Assembly (NCBI GenBank): GCA_900757195.1
Contig: CAAEMZ010000021.1
Coordinates: 1 to 43,535 of the forward strand
From: Lachnospiraceae bacterium
GTDB taxonomy: Bacteria > Bacillota > Clostridia > Lachnospirales > Lachnospiraceae
Length of the DNA stretch: 43,535 nucleotides
Direction: 5' to 3'
Part shown: positions 8,729 to 17,254 of the stretch, piece after piece
Numbering within the stretch: the stretch's first letter is position 1
Layout: every line of letters starts with the position of its first letter
The notes under the pieces: generated by a model
What the model saw: only the letters and a program-made list of their open reading frames with translations
Told to the model about the DNA's origin: nothing
Databases searched by the model: none
Translations under genes and position numbers: made by a program

Positions 8729-10048
8729 CTAAAGACGAATCGTTACAAAAATATCGTAAATCGCTTTAATTGCCGCTTCAAAATCCTTATCCTGAACACC
8801 GATAATAATATTCAGCTCACTGGAACCCTGGTCAATCATTTTAACATTGACATTGGCATGGGCCAATGCGGAGAAAATACGTCCTGCAGTTCCTCTTGTT
8901 GCCTTCATTCCGCGTCCGACAACGGCAACCAGTGACAAGTCTCCTTCCATTTCGATCGCATCGGGTTTTACAGAACGGTGAAGGTTCGCAAGAACCGCCT
9001 GTTCCTTCTCCTGAAATTCATCCTGATGTACAAAAACTGTCAGAGTATCAATGCCGGACGGCATATGTTCAAAGGAAACGCCTTCCTTTTCAAAGGCTTC
9101 CAGAACCTTTCTGCCAAAACCGACCTGGGAATTCATCATATCCTTTTCAATGGTAATCGAAACAAAGCCTTTTTTACCTGCAATACCGGTAATCGTATAC
9201 TCCGGTTTGACACAGGTACTTTCTACAATAAAAGTTCCCGCATCTTCCGGTCTGTTCGTATTCCGGATATTAATCGGAATTCCTTCCGTACGTACCGGAA
9301 AAATCGCATCCTCATGGAGCACTGTGGCGCCCATGTAGGAAAGCTCCCGAAGCTCTTTATAGGTTACGGTGTTGATTGGCTTCGGATTCTCAATAATCCG
9401 TGGATCTGCCACAAGAACACCGGAAACATCGGTCCAGTTCTCATAAATATCCGCCATAACCGCTTTGGATACGATCGAACCGGTGATATCGGAACCGCCA
9501 CGGGAGAATGTCTTCACTCTGCCGTCAACGCCCCATCCATAAAATCCCGGAATAACGGCTCTTTCTGTCTTCGCCAGTTTTTTTCCGAGCGTCGCATAGG
9601 TTTTATCATGATCCAGGCTTCCGTCTTTCTTAAAGAAAATATATTTTGCCGGATCAACAAACTCATAATCCAGATATTTTGCCATAATTACGCCATTCAG
9701 ATATTCACCTCTGGAGGCTGCGTAATCTTTACCCTCTTTATTTTTGAAGGCTGTCTCAATCGTCTTAAATTCATCATCAAGAGATAAATCCAGTCCCAGT
9801 CCCCTGATAATCTCGCTATACCGTTCTTTAATCTGCCCCAGAAGCGGCATAAAATCTTCACCGGATTCCGCTGCTTCATAGCACTTATACAGCATGTCCG
9901 TCACTTTTGTATCTTTTGGGAAACGTTTTCCCGGAGCCGACGGAATCACATACTTTCTGTCCGGATCTCCTTTAATAATACTGCCTACCTTATTAAACTG
10001 TTCAGCGCTGGCCAGAGAACTGCCGCCGAACTTTACAACCTTCTTCAT
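8729..10048 (-). CDS. lysC: Aspartate kinase
   Basis: A 439-aa monofunctional aspartokinase, phosphorylating aspartate at the first step toward lysine, threonine, methionine and diaminopimelate. The N-terminal KFGGSS nucleotide motif is at residues 6-11. GRVKTFSRGGSDITGS is the kinase-core segment binding phosphate and aspartate. Residues from about 300 hold two ACT domains, with VAVVGRGMKATRGTAGRIF and INVKMIDQG-like sequence, implying allosteric feedback by an end-product amino acid. The symbol is by family; which isozyme (lysC/thrA-like) and which inhibitor cannot be decided. No lysine riboswitch-like leader was recognised in the 190-base upstream gap. Confidence 0.93.
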   Translation of the reverse strand: MKKVVKFGGSSLASAEQFNKVGSIIKGDPDRKYVIPSAPGKRFPKDTKVTDMLYKCYEAAESGEDFMPLLGQIKERYSEIIRGLGLDLSLDDEFKTIETAFKNKEGKDYAASRGEYLNGVIMAKYLDYEFVDPAKYIFFKKDGSLDHDKTYATLGKKLAKTERAVIPGFYGWGVDGRVKTFSRGGSDITGSIVSKAVMADIYENWTDVSGVLVADPRIIENPKPINTVTYKELRELSYMGATVLHEDAIFPVRTEGIPINIRNTNRPEDAGTFIVESTCVKPEYTITGIAGKKGFVSITIEKDMMNSQVGFGRKVLEAFEKEGVSFEHMPSGIDTLTVFVHQDEFQEKEQAVLANLHRSVKPDAIEMEGDLSLVAVVGRGMKATRGTAGRIFSALAHANVNVKMIDQGSSELNIIIGVQDKDFEAAIKAIYDIFVTIRL

Positions 10049-10085
10049 TTAAATTGCCTCCAAAATAAATTCTCTTGTTTTTAAA

Positions 10086-10113
10086 ATTATATAACAGAAT
10101 CCCCATTTGTCAA
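10086..10113 (-). promoter_or_regulatory. SigA promoter of the aspartate kinase gene
   Basis: Minus-strand TTGACA (10108-10113), a 16-base spacer and TATAAT (10086-10091) give a strong promoter about 38 bases upstream of the start codon. The short 5' leader argues against a large riboswitch. Confidence 0.75.
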
Positions 10114-10237
10114 CGTTTTCTTACAAACCTCCCCTTCTTCTCCCGACGTAACTGTCCCTAATTCAAAATTATAGTAGCCTCTCCTTCAAGAATACGTTAT
10201 ACTATCTATAGAAATTATTAGGAAGGAGACAGGAGCT

Positions 10238-11122
10238 TTGAAAAAACACCTGCTTTTTATTGTCAATCCGAAGTCGGGAAAAGTAAAAATCAAAGACAGC
10301 CTTCTGGAAGTCTGTCAGATATTCTGTCAGGCCGACTATATACTGACATTAAATGTGACTCAATATATCAATGAAGCGATTGATGAGGCCCTGAGCGGAG
10401 ACATCCGCTATGATCTCATCATCTGCTGCGGCGGCGACGGAACCTTTAACAGTATGGTTTCTGCCCTGGTTCCCCGGGAAAATCATCCGGCCATCAGCTA
10501 TATTCCATCCGGAAGCACCAACGACTTTGCCCGCAGTATCGGTCTGAGCGGTACTTCTGTGGATATCGCCAGGGAGATTATGACCGGTTCCCCGAAATGC
10601 CTGGATATCGGAGCTTTTAATCATCTTTATTTTTCATATATTGCCTCTTTTGGCGCCTTTACCGAAACTTCATACAATACCCCCCAGTCTCTGAAAAACA
10701 AACTGGGACATCTGGCCTATCTTCTTGAAGGCATGAAAGACCTTTCCGCCATCGAACCATGCGGCATGAAAATCGTCCACGACGATATCACGCTGGAAGG
10801 CAATTATATATGGGGCGCTGTGTGTAACTCTACTTCCATTGGCGGAATGATCCGCCTGAATAAAGATCTGGTCGATTACAATGACGGATTATTTGAAGTC
10901 ATTCTGATCAAAGCGCCGAAAACCTTATTCGATCTGACAAAAATAGTTGTTTCCATTAACACCCAGGATTATGACCCGGATGTCATCGATTTCTTCCAGG
11001 CCGGGGATTTAATATTTTATCCTGAAACAGAAATTCCATGGACGCTGGACGGGGAATATGCTCCGGGAAATACCGAAATCCATATAAAGAATATCCATAA
11101 CGCCCTTCAGATTATTGTCTGA
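10238..11122 (+). CDS. Diacylglycerol/lipid kinase family protein (YegS/DgkB-like)
   Basis: A 294-aa soluble lipid kinase of the DAGK catalytic-domain family, which phosphorylates diacylglycerol or related lipids at the membrane face. Motifs: FIVNPKSG at the N-terminus, CCGGDGTFN (GGDGT at 65-69) for ATP binding, and PSGSTNDFARS (92-98). The C-terminal barrel ends in PWTLDGEYAPG, the usual DGE-type segment. The start codon is TTG at 10238, supported by GGAAGGAGA and AGGAG immediately upstream; no ATG is near. DgkB in B. subtilis recycles diacylglycerol from lipoteichoic acid synthesis; that exact role is not proven here. cotJA follows after about 70 bases. Confidence 0.9.
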   Translation: MKKHLLFIVNPKSGKVKIKDSLLEVCQIFCQADYILTLNVTQYINEAIDEALSGDIRYDLIICCGGDGTFNSMVSALVPRENHPAISYIPSGSTNDFARSIGLSGTSVDIAREIMTGSPKCLDIGAFNHLYFSYIASFGAFTETSYNTPQSLKNKLGHLAYLLEGMKDLSAIEPCGMKIVHDDITLEGNYIWGAVCNSTSIGGMIRLNKDLVDYNDGLFEVILIKAPKTLFDLTKIVVSINTQDYDPDVIDFFQAGDLIFYPETEIPWTLDGEYAPGNTEIHIKNIHNALQIIV

Positions 11123-11192
11123 AATTCTTCACCTTTTTTCGGTGAACTCATAAATTAATAGTAAAATAACTGTTTCTCCGAAAGGAGCCTTT

Positions 11193-11414
11193 ATGAATTA
11201 CCGACAAAATATGGCAAACTGCTGCCCTCCCACATCCCGTCCGATGCCGGTGCGGCAGCCTGTTTGTGAGAATATCTGTGATTTTCCCATCGCTATGGCC
11301 TATGTCCCGATGCAGACCTTTCAGACGACATATGATTTAGGCCACGCTCTGGAAGTCGGCACCATTTTTCCGGAACTTCATAAACCATTCTGCGGAAAGA
11401 GGTGTGTGCGATGA
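11193..11414 (+). CDS. cotJA: Spore coat associated protein CotJA
   Basis: A 73-aa Cys- and Pro-rich protein of the CotJA family. The C-terminal half has the family core MAYVPMQTFQTTYDLGHALEVGTIFPEL. The ribosome binding site AAAGGAGCC precedes the ATG. In B. subtilis the cotJ operon is expressed in the mother cell under SigE and its products enter the inner spore coat; I could not identify a convincing SigE promoter in the 70-base gap. It overlaps cotJB by four bases (ATGA), and cotJC follows, giving the classical cotJABC order. Confidence 0.93.
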   Translation: MNYRQNMANCCPPTSRPMPVRQPVCENICDFPIAMAYVPMQTFQTTYDLGHALEVGTIFPELHKPFCGKRCVR

Positions 11415-11722
11415 TGGATTTATGTCAACTTTCTCAATCTCAGCTTCTCGACTATATTCACGTGGTCAGCTTTGCTGTCAATGATATCACACTGTTCCTT
11501 GATTCCCATCCGGAACACCCGGAAGCCCTTGCCTATTTTCAGGAACACAGTAAACTCCGGAACGCGGCTCTGCGGGAATATGCCCGCCGATTCGGCCCGC
11601 TGACAATTGATACTGCCAACGAAGCTTCCAGTAATTCCTGGGAGTGGATTCATCAGAAATGGCCATGGGAAGGAGGGCATTGTTCATGTGGAACTACGAG
11701 AAACGTCTGCAATACCCGGTAA
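11411..11722 (+). CDS. cotJB: Spore coat protein CotJB
   Basis: A 103-aa protein of the CotJB family. Recognisable features are LLDYIHVVSFAVNDITLFLDSHP and ALAYFQEHSKLRNAALREYARRFGPLT, followed by SWEWIHQKWPWEGG near the usual family end. I take the ATG at 11411, which overlaps the cotJA stop and follows AGAGGTG; the GTG at 11402 and the ATG at 11414 are alternatives. The tail after WPWEGG (CSCGTTRNVCNTR) runs 37 bases into cotJC and is slightly longer than in many CotJB proteins. Confidence 0.92.
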   Translation: MMDLCQLSQSQLLDYIHVVSFAVNDITLFLDSHPEHPEALAYFQEHSKLRNAALREYARRFGPLTIDTANEASSNSWEWIHQKWPWEGGHCSCGTTRNVCNTR

Positions 11723-12312
11723 ACATTACTCAGCCAAATGCTCAGATTGCTCAGGTGATTATGAGTCAGTACGGAGGTCCTGACGGTGAGATCAGCGCTT
11801 CCATGCGTTATCTCTCCCAGCGTTTTGCCATGCCAAACCGGCAGGCAATGGGTATGCTGACCGATATCGGAACCGAAGAGCTGGCCCACATGGAGATTGT
11901 TGCAACAATTGTAACACAATTGACTAAAAATCTGACGATGGAAGAACTTCAGAAATACGGTTTTGACAAATACTACGTCGATCATACCATCGGTATCTGG
12001 CCTCAGGCCGCCGGAGGCATTCCGTTTAATGCCTGCCAGTTCCAGTCCAAGGGCGACCCGATTACCGACCTTTTTGAAGACCTTGCTGCCGAGCAGAAAG
12101 CCCGCTCTACCTATGACAACATTCTCCGTGTTGTCAAAGATCCTGAAGTCGCCGATCCAATCCGCTTTCTCCGCGCCAGAGAAGTCGTCCACTTCCAGCG
12201 CTTCGGCGAGACGCTCCGCCATCTTCAGGAAGAACTGGATTCGAAAAACTTCTATGCCTTCAATCCGTCTTTTGATGCACCAACAACCTGCAGTCCATGC
12301 AATCATAAATAA
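11686..12312 (+). CDS. cotJC: Spore coat protein CotJC (manganese-catalase family)
   Basis: A 208-aa ferritin-like four-helix protein of the CotJC/manganese catalase family. The helix segment TDIGTEELAHMEIVATIV carries Glu and His metal ligands, and a second pair is suggested by EQKARSTYDNI and REVVHFQRFGE. The opening MWNYEKRLQYPVNI is the standard family start. The ATG at 11686 has AAGGAGGG upstream, so the longer frame from 11644 is not used. It is the third cotJ gene and is followed by a strong terminator. Peroxide protection of the spore is known for the family but is inferred here. Confidence 0.94.
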   Translation: MWNYEKRLQYPVNITQPNAQIAQVIMSQYGGPDGEISASMRYLSQRFAMPNRQAMGMLTDIGTEELAHMEIVATIVTQLTKNLTMEELQKYGFDKYYVDHTIGIWPQAAGGIPFNACQFQSKGDPITDLFEDLAAEQKARSTYDNILRVVKDPEVADPIRFLRAREVVHFQRFGETLRHLQEELDSKNFYAFNPSFDAPTTCSPCNHK

Positions 12313-12328
12313 AATATATCAATGAACC

Positions 12329-12357
12329 GGCGGGAGTAAACTCCCGCCCTTTGTTTT
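12329..12357 (+). terminator. Terminator of the cotJ operon
   Basis: GGCGGGAG and CTCCCGCC pair around TAAA and are followed by CTTTGTTTT. Confidence 0.85.
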
Positions 12358-12406
12358 CACGAACTGTTTTTAATCTCTCAACAGATATACACATCCAATC
12401 TCCATA

Positions 12407-12436
12407 GAAAAAAGACCCAACTCATCGAGTCAGGTC
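12407..12436 (-). terminator. Terminator overlapping the spmB stop codon
   Basis: On the minus strand GACCTGACTC and GAGTTGGGTC pair (two G-T wobbles) around GAT and are followed by TTTTTT. The spmB stop codon lies inside the stem. Confidence 0.7.
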
Positions 12437-12958
12437 CATCATTCCGGTTAGAAAGATACTTGCCGCCACTCCGGCAGCCGCAGCCGTCATCGCCCCGGCC
12501 AGCGTCCAGCGTGTTTTTGTGATTTTCTGGGACATAAAATACACAGACATGGTATAGAAACAGCTTTCCGTACAGCACAGTACCAGCGCCGAAAGCCAGC
12601 CATTTCGGGAATCCACGCCATACTCTGTAAAAATATCCAGCATCATTCCCGTTGCCGCTGTTGAAGAAAACAGTTTAATAAAAATCAACGACAGTACTTC
12701 CGGCGCCATGGACAGGCCCTTGATTACCGGCTCAAAAAACCGACCAATATATTCAAAAATATCCGCTGCCCTGAGTACCCCAACCGCCGTCAGCAGGCCG
12801 ATCAGTGTCGGCAGAATTCCCATAACCGTCTTCAGCCCGTCTTTCACACCTTCCAGAAAAATATCAAAAATATTCAGGCGCATCAGCAGACCAAGGCCAA
12901 CCACATAAATAATCACCAGAGGAATCATACAGTTCGATAAAAAAAGGATAAAATTCAT
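12422..12958 (-). CDS. spmB: Spore maturation protein B
   Basis: A 178-aa membrane protein of the nucleoside-recognition (Gate) family, matching SpmB. Hydrophobic stretches are seen at residues 8-28, 45-65, 85-105 and in the Ala-rich C-terminus. PLVIIYVVGLG, FLEGVKDGLKTVMGILPTLIG and TAATGMMLDIF fit SpmB. In B. subtilis SpmA and SpmB are needed for spore core dehydration. The start overlaps the spmA stop by four bases (12955-12958), indicating coupled translation. A terminator overlaps the stop codon. Confidence 0.94.
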   Translation of the reverse strand: MNFILFLSNCMIPLVIIYVVGLGLLMRLNIFDIFLEGVKDGLKTVMGILPTLIGLLTAVGVLRAADIFEYIGRFFEPVIKGLSMAPEVLSLIFIKLFSSTAATGMMLDIFTEYGVDSRNGWLSALVLCCTESCFYTMSVYFMSQKITKTRWTLAGAMTAAAAGVAASIFLTGMMDLTR

Positions 12959-13569
12959 GGGCGCCTCCCCATAATTTTAACAAATAAAATTCCGGCAGCG
13001 GTCGAAAAGGCCGTTGCTAAAATTCCCGGAAGAACGATTTCCGCAGGCACTGCTGCCCCGAACTGGCTCCGATAAGCAATAATCGTCATGGGAATGAGCT
13101 GCAGAGAAGACACATTAATCACCAGAAATGTGCACATTTCCTGACTTGCCCTTCCCCGGATGCCTGCCAGCGGATGATGGGTCGACCGCCGCTCTTCCTC
13201 CAGATCATTCAGCGCTTCCATTGCCGAAAGCCCCGCCGGCGTTGCCGCCCATCCAAGCCCCAGGATATTCGCTGCAAAATTCAGAGATATGTATTTTTCC
13301 GCCGGATGTCCATGCGGTATATCCGGAAACAGAAAATGAATCAAGCCTTTCATCTTCCGCGTGAGCACATCCAGAATTCCTTCCGCTTCCGCCAGATGCA
13401 TAATTCCGCTCCACATGGCAACCACACCGGCCATGCCAATGGCATAATCCACACCATTCTTTGCCGAATCGACCAGTGCCGTGGAAACTTCCGCTGCCTT
13501 CCCGGTAACCAGCCCGACACCGATACCGATGACCAGCATCCACCCCCATATCTTATTCAAAAGCCTCAC
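12955..13569 (-). CDS. spmA: Spore maturation protein A
   Basis: A 204-aa integral membrane partner of SpmB. The N-terminus LLNKIWGWMLVIGIGVGLVTG is a membrane segment. MAGVVAMWSGIMHLAEAEG and SLNFAANILGLGWAATPAGL are typical Gate-domain sequence. The start is not ATG: GTG at 13569, with weak GGATAAG spacing, or TTG three codons later. The functional pairing with spmB in spore core dehydration follows from the family. It lies 75 bases downstream of rsmI on the same strand. Confidence 0.93.
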   Translation of the reverse strand: MRLLNKIWGWMLVIGIGVGLVTGKAAEVSTALVDSAKNGVDYAIGMAGVVAMWSGIMHLAEAEGILDVLTRKMKGLIHFLFPDIPHGHPAEKYISLNFAANILGLGWAATPAGLSAMEALNDLEEERRSTHHPLAGIRGRASQEMCTFLVINVSSLQLIPMTIIAYRSQFGAAVPAEIVLPGILATAFSTAAGILFVKIMGRRP

Positions 13570-13644
13570 CCTTATCCGGATTTCATTCCATTTATATATA
13601 CGGGAAAGCCTTCCGGAATATTCAGATTTTATCCGCGAAAAATA

Positions 13645-14493
13645 TTATTTATCCTGAAGAAGATACTGATAAACGTCCCGCTTTGTGATTCCCCGGTCTG
13701 CGGCAACCGATTTCATCGCTTCTTTTTTCGACTGCCCCTTTGCCAGATACAAATCCATATGATCTTCAATGGACATGGCATCCCAGGCTGCCTGACGTTC
13801 CTCTTCCAGCGCCTTTTCATCGGCCCCCTCCAGAACAAGCACATATTCGCCCCTGGCATCATTGGCTTCATACCATTCAATGGCTTCGTCCAGCGTCGTC
13901 AGCCAGTTTTTCTCATGGCGTTTCGTCAATTCTTTGCATATCGTCAGCCTCCGGTTTCCGGCAGACTCCCGAAGGACCTTCAGCGTTTTCAGCAGGCGAT
14001 GGGGCGCTTCATAAAATATGGTCGTCCGGGTCTCGCTTTTCAGACGTTCCAGCACGGTTTCCCGCTCTTTTTTATCCGTTGGCAGAAAGGCTTCAAAACA
14101 GAATCTCCGGGTAGACTGACCGGACATCGTCAGCGCCGTAATACAGGCCGCCGGACCGGGTAAAGAGGTGACTTCAACCCCCGCTTCGTGACAGAATTTT
14201 ACAAGCTCCTCTCCGGGATCAGAAATTCCCGGGGTTCCCGCATCCGTCACCAGGGCTATATTTTTCCCTGCCTTCAAATCTTCCACAAGTACCTTTGCTT
14301 TTTCGATTTTGTTAAACTCGTGATAGCTTGTCATCGGTGTTTTTATATCAAAATGATTCAGCAGTTTAATCGTATGCCGGGTATCTTCCGCCGCAATGAC
14401 ATCCACCAAACGCAGCGTTTCCAAAACACGGAAGGTTATGTCCTCGAGATTTCCAATCGGCGTGGCACATAAATATAATTTGCCTGACATCAT
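13645..14493 (-). CDS. rsmI: 16S rRNA (cytidine(1402)-2'-O)-methyltransferase
   Basis: A 282-aa tetrapyrrole-methylase-fold enzyme that methylates the ribose of C1402 in the decoding centre. Motifs seen: LYLCATPIGNLEDIT at the N-terminus, AAEDTRHTIKLLNHF, the SAM loop VTDAGTPGISDPG, and SLPGPAACITALT. The C-terminal helices match the small RsmI C-terminal domain. The start ATGATG has GAGGAGGAG upstream. It sits 9 bases after the tRNA methyltransferase gene, the yabB-yabC order known from B. subtilis. Confidence 0.96.
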   Translation of the reverse strand: MMSGKLYLCATPIGNLEDITFRVLETLRLVDVIAAEDTRHTIKLLNHFDIKTPMTSYHEFNKIEKAKVLVEDLKAGKNIALVTDAGTPGISDPGEELVKFCHEAGVEVTSLPGPAACITALTMSGQSTRRFCFEAFLPTDKKERETVLERLKSETRTTIFYEAPHRLLKTLKVLRESAGNRRLTICKELTKRHEKNWLTTLDEAIEWYEANDARGEYVLVLEGADEKALEEERQAAWDAMSIEDHMDLYLAKGQSKKEAMKSVAADRGITKRDVYQYLLQDK

Positions 14494-14502
14494 GTCTCCT
14501 CC

Positions 14503-15237
14503 TCAATATCCGTAAATATTATAAATAACATCATTATAAACGCCGGGTTCCTTATATACAATCAGCGGTTCTTCCACCTTAATCATGGATTTTCCGCCTC
14601 TGACAGCTTCAATCATCACCATATTCGGCTCTTTATCCACAAACGGGTAGACCAGCTTCATCCGTTTCGGTTCCAGCTTATAAGCCGTCAGTGTCTGGAA
14701 TATTTCGACCAGACGAAAGGGCCTGTGAATGAGGTAAAACCGTCCGCCGGGCCGCAGAAGCCGGCTTGTTTCCCGGACCAGATCCTCCAGTGAACAGAGT
14801 ATTTCGTGGCGTGCAATTGCTTTTGGCGCCTCCGGATTCTGAATACCATGCATATGATTCATATAAGGCGGATTCGATGTAATCACATCAAAGGAGGACT
14901 TCGGAAACAACTCTGATGCCGTCCGGATATCCCCGGTCACAATGTCCACTCTTTCCTCCAGATGATTATAGGCCACACTCCGCCGGGCCATATCCGCACT
15001 TTCGGCCTGAATCTCGAGCCCGGTAAAATGCTCGCCCTTTGTTTTCGCCTCAAGAAGTATCGGTATAATTCCGGTTCCCGTTCCCATATCCAGCGCCCGT
15101 TCTCCCGGTTTCACCTGAGCAAAACCGGACAGCAGAACCGCATCCATGCCAAAACAGAATTTATTGGGGTTTTGGATGATCTTATAACCATTCCGCTCTA
15201 AATCATCCAAACGTTCATCTTGCTTTAATTCAACCAT
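14503..15237 (-). CDS. tRNA1(Val) (adenine(37)-N6)-methyltransferase family protein
   Basis: A 244-aa SAM-dependent methyltransferase of the TrmN6/YfiC/YabB group. The SAM loop is ALDMGTGTGIIPILLEA and the catalytic base-binding motif is TSNPPYMN. The N-terminus NGYKIIQNPNKFCFGMDAVLLSGFA is typical. The start is the ATG at 15237, preceded by AGGAGCG; the frame extends to 15270, but that would cover the preceding terminator. tRNA(Val) A37 specificity comes from the E. coli member and is inferred. It lies between ricT and rsmI. Confidence 0.9.
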   Translation of the reverse strand: MVELKQDERLDDLERNGYKIIQNPNKFCFGMDAVLLSGFAQVKPGERALDMGTGTGIIPILLEAKTKGEHFTGLEIQAESADMARRSVAYNHLEERVDIVTGDIRTASELFPKSSFDVITSNPPYMNHMHGIQNPEAPKAIARHEILCSLEDLVRETSRLLRPGGRFYLIHRPFRLVEIFQTLTAYKLEPKRMKLVYPFVDKEPNMVMIEAVRGGKSMIKVEEPLIVYKEPGVYNDVIYNIYGY

Positions 15238-15260
15238 TTTTTCGCTCCTGTCAAAGGCTA

Positions 15261-15292
15261 AAAAGGACACCCCATGACCGATGGGATGTCCT
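15261..15292 (-). terminator. Terminator downstream of ricT
   Basis: Minus-strand GGACATCCCAT and ATGGGGTGTCC pair with one wobble around a 5-base loop and are followed by TTTTT. It separates ricT from the methyltransferase gene, so the latter may need its own promoter or readthrough. Confidence 0.8.
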
Positions 15293-15311
15293 GTCAGTTA
15301 CACTTGTTACA

Positions 15312-16214
15312 CTATAATGCTGAACCGCTGTCCCGCTTTTCCATCGCTTCCAACTGCTTCAATTCGGCATCATTGATATTCAAACGCTCTCTCTTGCGTT
15401 TTGGACGGAACTTCAACTGCGCTACCGGATACTCCTTGATTTCTTTTCCGTCATTTTCCGTTGTGACTACGATTTTCACAAGCTGACGAAGCACATTCAC
15501 TGCGGAAACTTCCCCGCGGAAGCCATCAAAGGTTGTTACCCGGTCCCCGATTGCCGGCAGCTTACTGTTCAGATATTCATAAGTCTCTTCTTCATTCTTC
15601 AGACAGCACATAAGCCGTCCGCAGACTCCGGAAATCTTTGTCGGATTCAGAGACAGATTCTGCTCCTTTGCCATCTTAATGGATACCGGTGCAAACTCAG
15701 ACAGATGAGAATGACAGCACAGACACCGTCCGCATATACCAATGCCACCGAGAATCTTCGTCTCATCCCGGACACCGATCTGCCGCAGCTCGATCCGGGT
15801 CTTAAAAACAGAGGCCAGATCCTTTACCAGTTCACGGAAATCAATGCGTCCGTCGGCTGTAAAATAAAACAGCACTTTATTATTATCAAATGTATATTCT
15901 GCATCGATCAGCTTCATTTCCAGCTTATGTTTTGCAATTTTTTCCAGGCAAATGCCGAAAGCTGTTTTTTCTTTTTCTTTGTTTTTGCGTTCCACCTCGT
16001 CGTCGTCCGGTGTTGCCACACGGATCACCGGCTTTAACGGCTGAATCACCTTATCCGCCTCAACGTTTCTCGGTCCGGTGAGCACTAACCCGTATTCAAT
16101 TCCCCGGGCTGTTTCTACGATCACGTGCTGACCGACCTCTATATCAAAGTCCAGCGGATCAAAATAGTAAATTTTTCCCGCCTGACGGAATCTCACGCCA
16201 ATTACTTTTATCAT
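15312..16214 (-). CDS. ricT: PSP1 domain protein RicT (YaaT)
   Basis: A 300-aa PSP1-domain protein. In B. subtilis RicT (YaaT) forms the RicAFT complex, which carries iron-sulfur clusters and promotes RNase Y-dependent mRNA maturation, sporulation phosphorelay activity and competence. The Cys cluster is plain: ILGGIGICGRCLCCHSHL and then CGRLMCCLKNEEE. The N-terminus VGVRFRQAGKIYYFDP is standard. The C-terminal tail RPKRKRERLNI is basic. The gene follows holB by four bases, as in B. subtilis holB-yaaT. RicA and RicF partners are not in the window. Confidence 0.94.
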   Translation of the reverse strand: MIKVIGVRFRQAGKIYYFDPLDFDIEVGQHVIVETARGIEYGLVLTGPRNVEADKVIQPLKPVIRVATPDDDEVERKNKEKEKTAFGICLEKIAKHKLEMKLIDAEYTFDNNKVLFYFTADGRIDFRELVKDLASVFKTRIELRQIGVRDETKILGGIGICGRCLCCHSHLSEFAPVSIKMAKEQNLSLNPTKISGVCGRLMCCLKNEEETYEYLNSKLPAIGDRVTTFDGFRGEVSAVNVLRQLVKIVVTTENDGKEIKEYPVAQLKFRPKRKRERLNINDAELKQLEAMEKRDSGSAL

Positions 16215-16218
16215 TTTA

Positions 16219-17208
16219 TTAATTCTCCTTCATTGCGAGCAACATCATCTCCATGGCAATATCGAAATTCACGTTCGCTGCCAGCCGGGCCTTCGCCTTC
16301 TCCAAAGACTGAATAATCGTATTGATCCCTTCATAGGATGAACGCTTTGCCTGATTCATGAGTGCCCGATACTCGTCTTTATATACAATGGTATTGGCAT
16401 CCTTTGTTACTTTCAGAATCAGCACATCCCTGTACCATACCATCATCATATCAATAACATCATTTATATCCGTCTTGTATGCGCTGAGATGTCTGACCGT
16501 TTCAATAACCTCATAGATATCCATATCATGAATATTTTTTACAATGTTCAGTACATGGTACTGAAGGTCGTTAAAGTCCTCCGATGAAGCCATGGCTATC
16601 GCCTTGCCAATGACTCCCTGGGAAAATGCCGCACAGATATGAGCCTTATAATCCGGCACATTGAATTCCTTTTCCAGATAGTTTACGATCTTTTCCGTAC
16701 TCACCGGTTTCAGATGAAAAACGATACATCGGGATAAAATGGTCGGCAGCATCGCCTCCAGATTATTTGTGAGCAATAGAATAATGCCGTAAGCCGGCGG
16801 TTCCTCAATCGTTTTCAGCAGAGCATTCTGAGCCTGTTCATTCATCTTCTCAGCTTCATCGACAATATATATTTTATATTTACTGCTGTATGGTTTGATG
16901 GCCATATCGCCGTTAATCTGTGTCCGAACATCATCCACACTGATCGTCGCCGGTTTCTCATGAACCAGCCACTTGACATCCGGCTGATTTCCCGTATCCA
17001 TCTGATGACATGAACGGCACATATCACAGGCATCCCCGTATCCGGCCTCACATTCCAGCGCTTTTGCAAAAGCTCTGGCCAGCATATTTTTACCACTGCC
17101 GTTTGGCCCTTCAAAAATATAGGCATGGGATATTTTTTTATTTTTCAAGGCCGTCGACATATGCTGTATAATTTGTTCATGACCTATAATATTTTTAAAG
17201 TTTGACAC
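16219..17208 (-). CDS. holB: DNA polymerase III subunit delta'
   Basis: A 329-aa clamp-loader subunit. It has an AAA+ fold with P-loop GPNGSGKNM (34-42), where the usual Ser/Thr after the lysine is Asn; delta' subunits are not the catalytic ATPase, so this is not alarming. The zinc module is at Cys53, Cys61, Cys64 and Cys67. Other clamp-loader segments are IYIVDEAEKMNEQAQNALLK and TIEEPP, followed by LPTILSRC. The start codon is GTG at 17208 with AGGAGGTGA upstream. A 6-bp inverted repeat, TGACAC/GTGTCA, overlaps this start (17203-17217). Confidence 0.95.
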   Translation of the reverse strand: MSNFKNIIGHEQIIQHMSTALKNKKISHAYIFEGPNGSGKNMLARAFAKALECEAGYGDACDMCRSCHQMDTGNQPDVKWLVHEKPATISVDDVRTQINGDMAIKPYSSKYKIYIVDEAEKMNEQAQNALLKTIEEPPAYGIILLLTNNLEAMLPTILSRCIVFHLKPVSTEKIVNYLEKEFNVPDYKAHICAAFSQGVIGKAIAMASSEDFNDLQYHVLNIVKNIHDMDIYEVIETVRHLSAYKTDINDVIDMMMVWYRDVLILKVTKDANTIVYKDEYRALMNQAKRSSYEGINTIIQSLEKAKARLAANVNFDIAMEMMLLAMKEN

Positions 17209-17217
17209 AGAGTGTCA
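17203..17217 (-). promoter_or_regulatory. Inverted repeat covering the holB ribosome binding site and start codon
   Basis: TGACAC-TCT-GTGTCA on the minus strand includes the 3' end of the AGGAGGTGA ribosome binding site and the GTG start. As RNA it could form a small hairpin that lowers initiation; this is inference from base pairing only. Confidence 0.35.
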
Positions 17218-17254
17218 CCTCCTGATTTTAGTTGCAAAGAATATATATCCATTC

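Noticed and set aside
10049..10237. Lysine riboswitch before the aspartate kinase gene
   Set aside because: A strong promoter is only about 38 bases from the start codon, leaving no room for a riboswitch, and no expected stems were seen.
13174..14163. Plus-strand open frame of 329 codons across spmA and rsmI
   Set aside because: Opposite to two well-supported genes and spans their gap; translation is rich in His, Pro, Arg and Phe as expected of an antisense shadow.
16219..17208. Defective P-loop in HolB (GSGKNM) as a sign of pseudogenisation
   Set aside because: Delta' clamp-loader subunits commonly lack a functional ATPase site; zinc cysteines and all other segments are intact.
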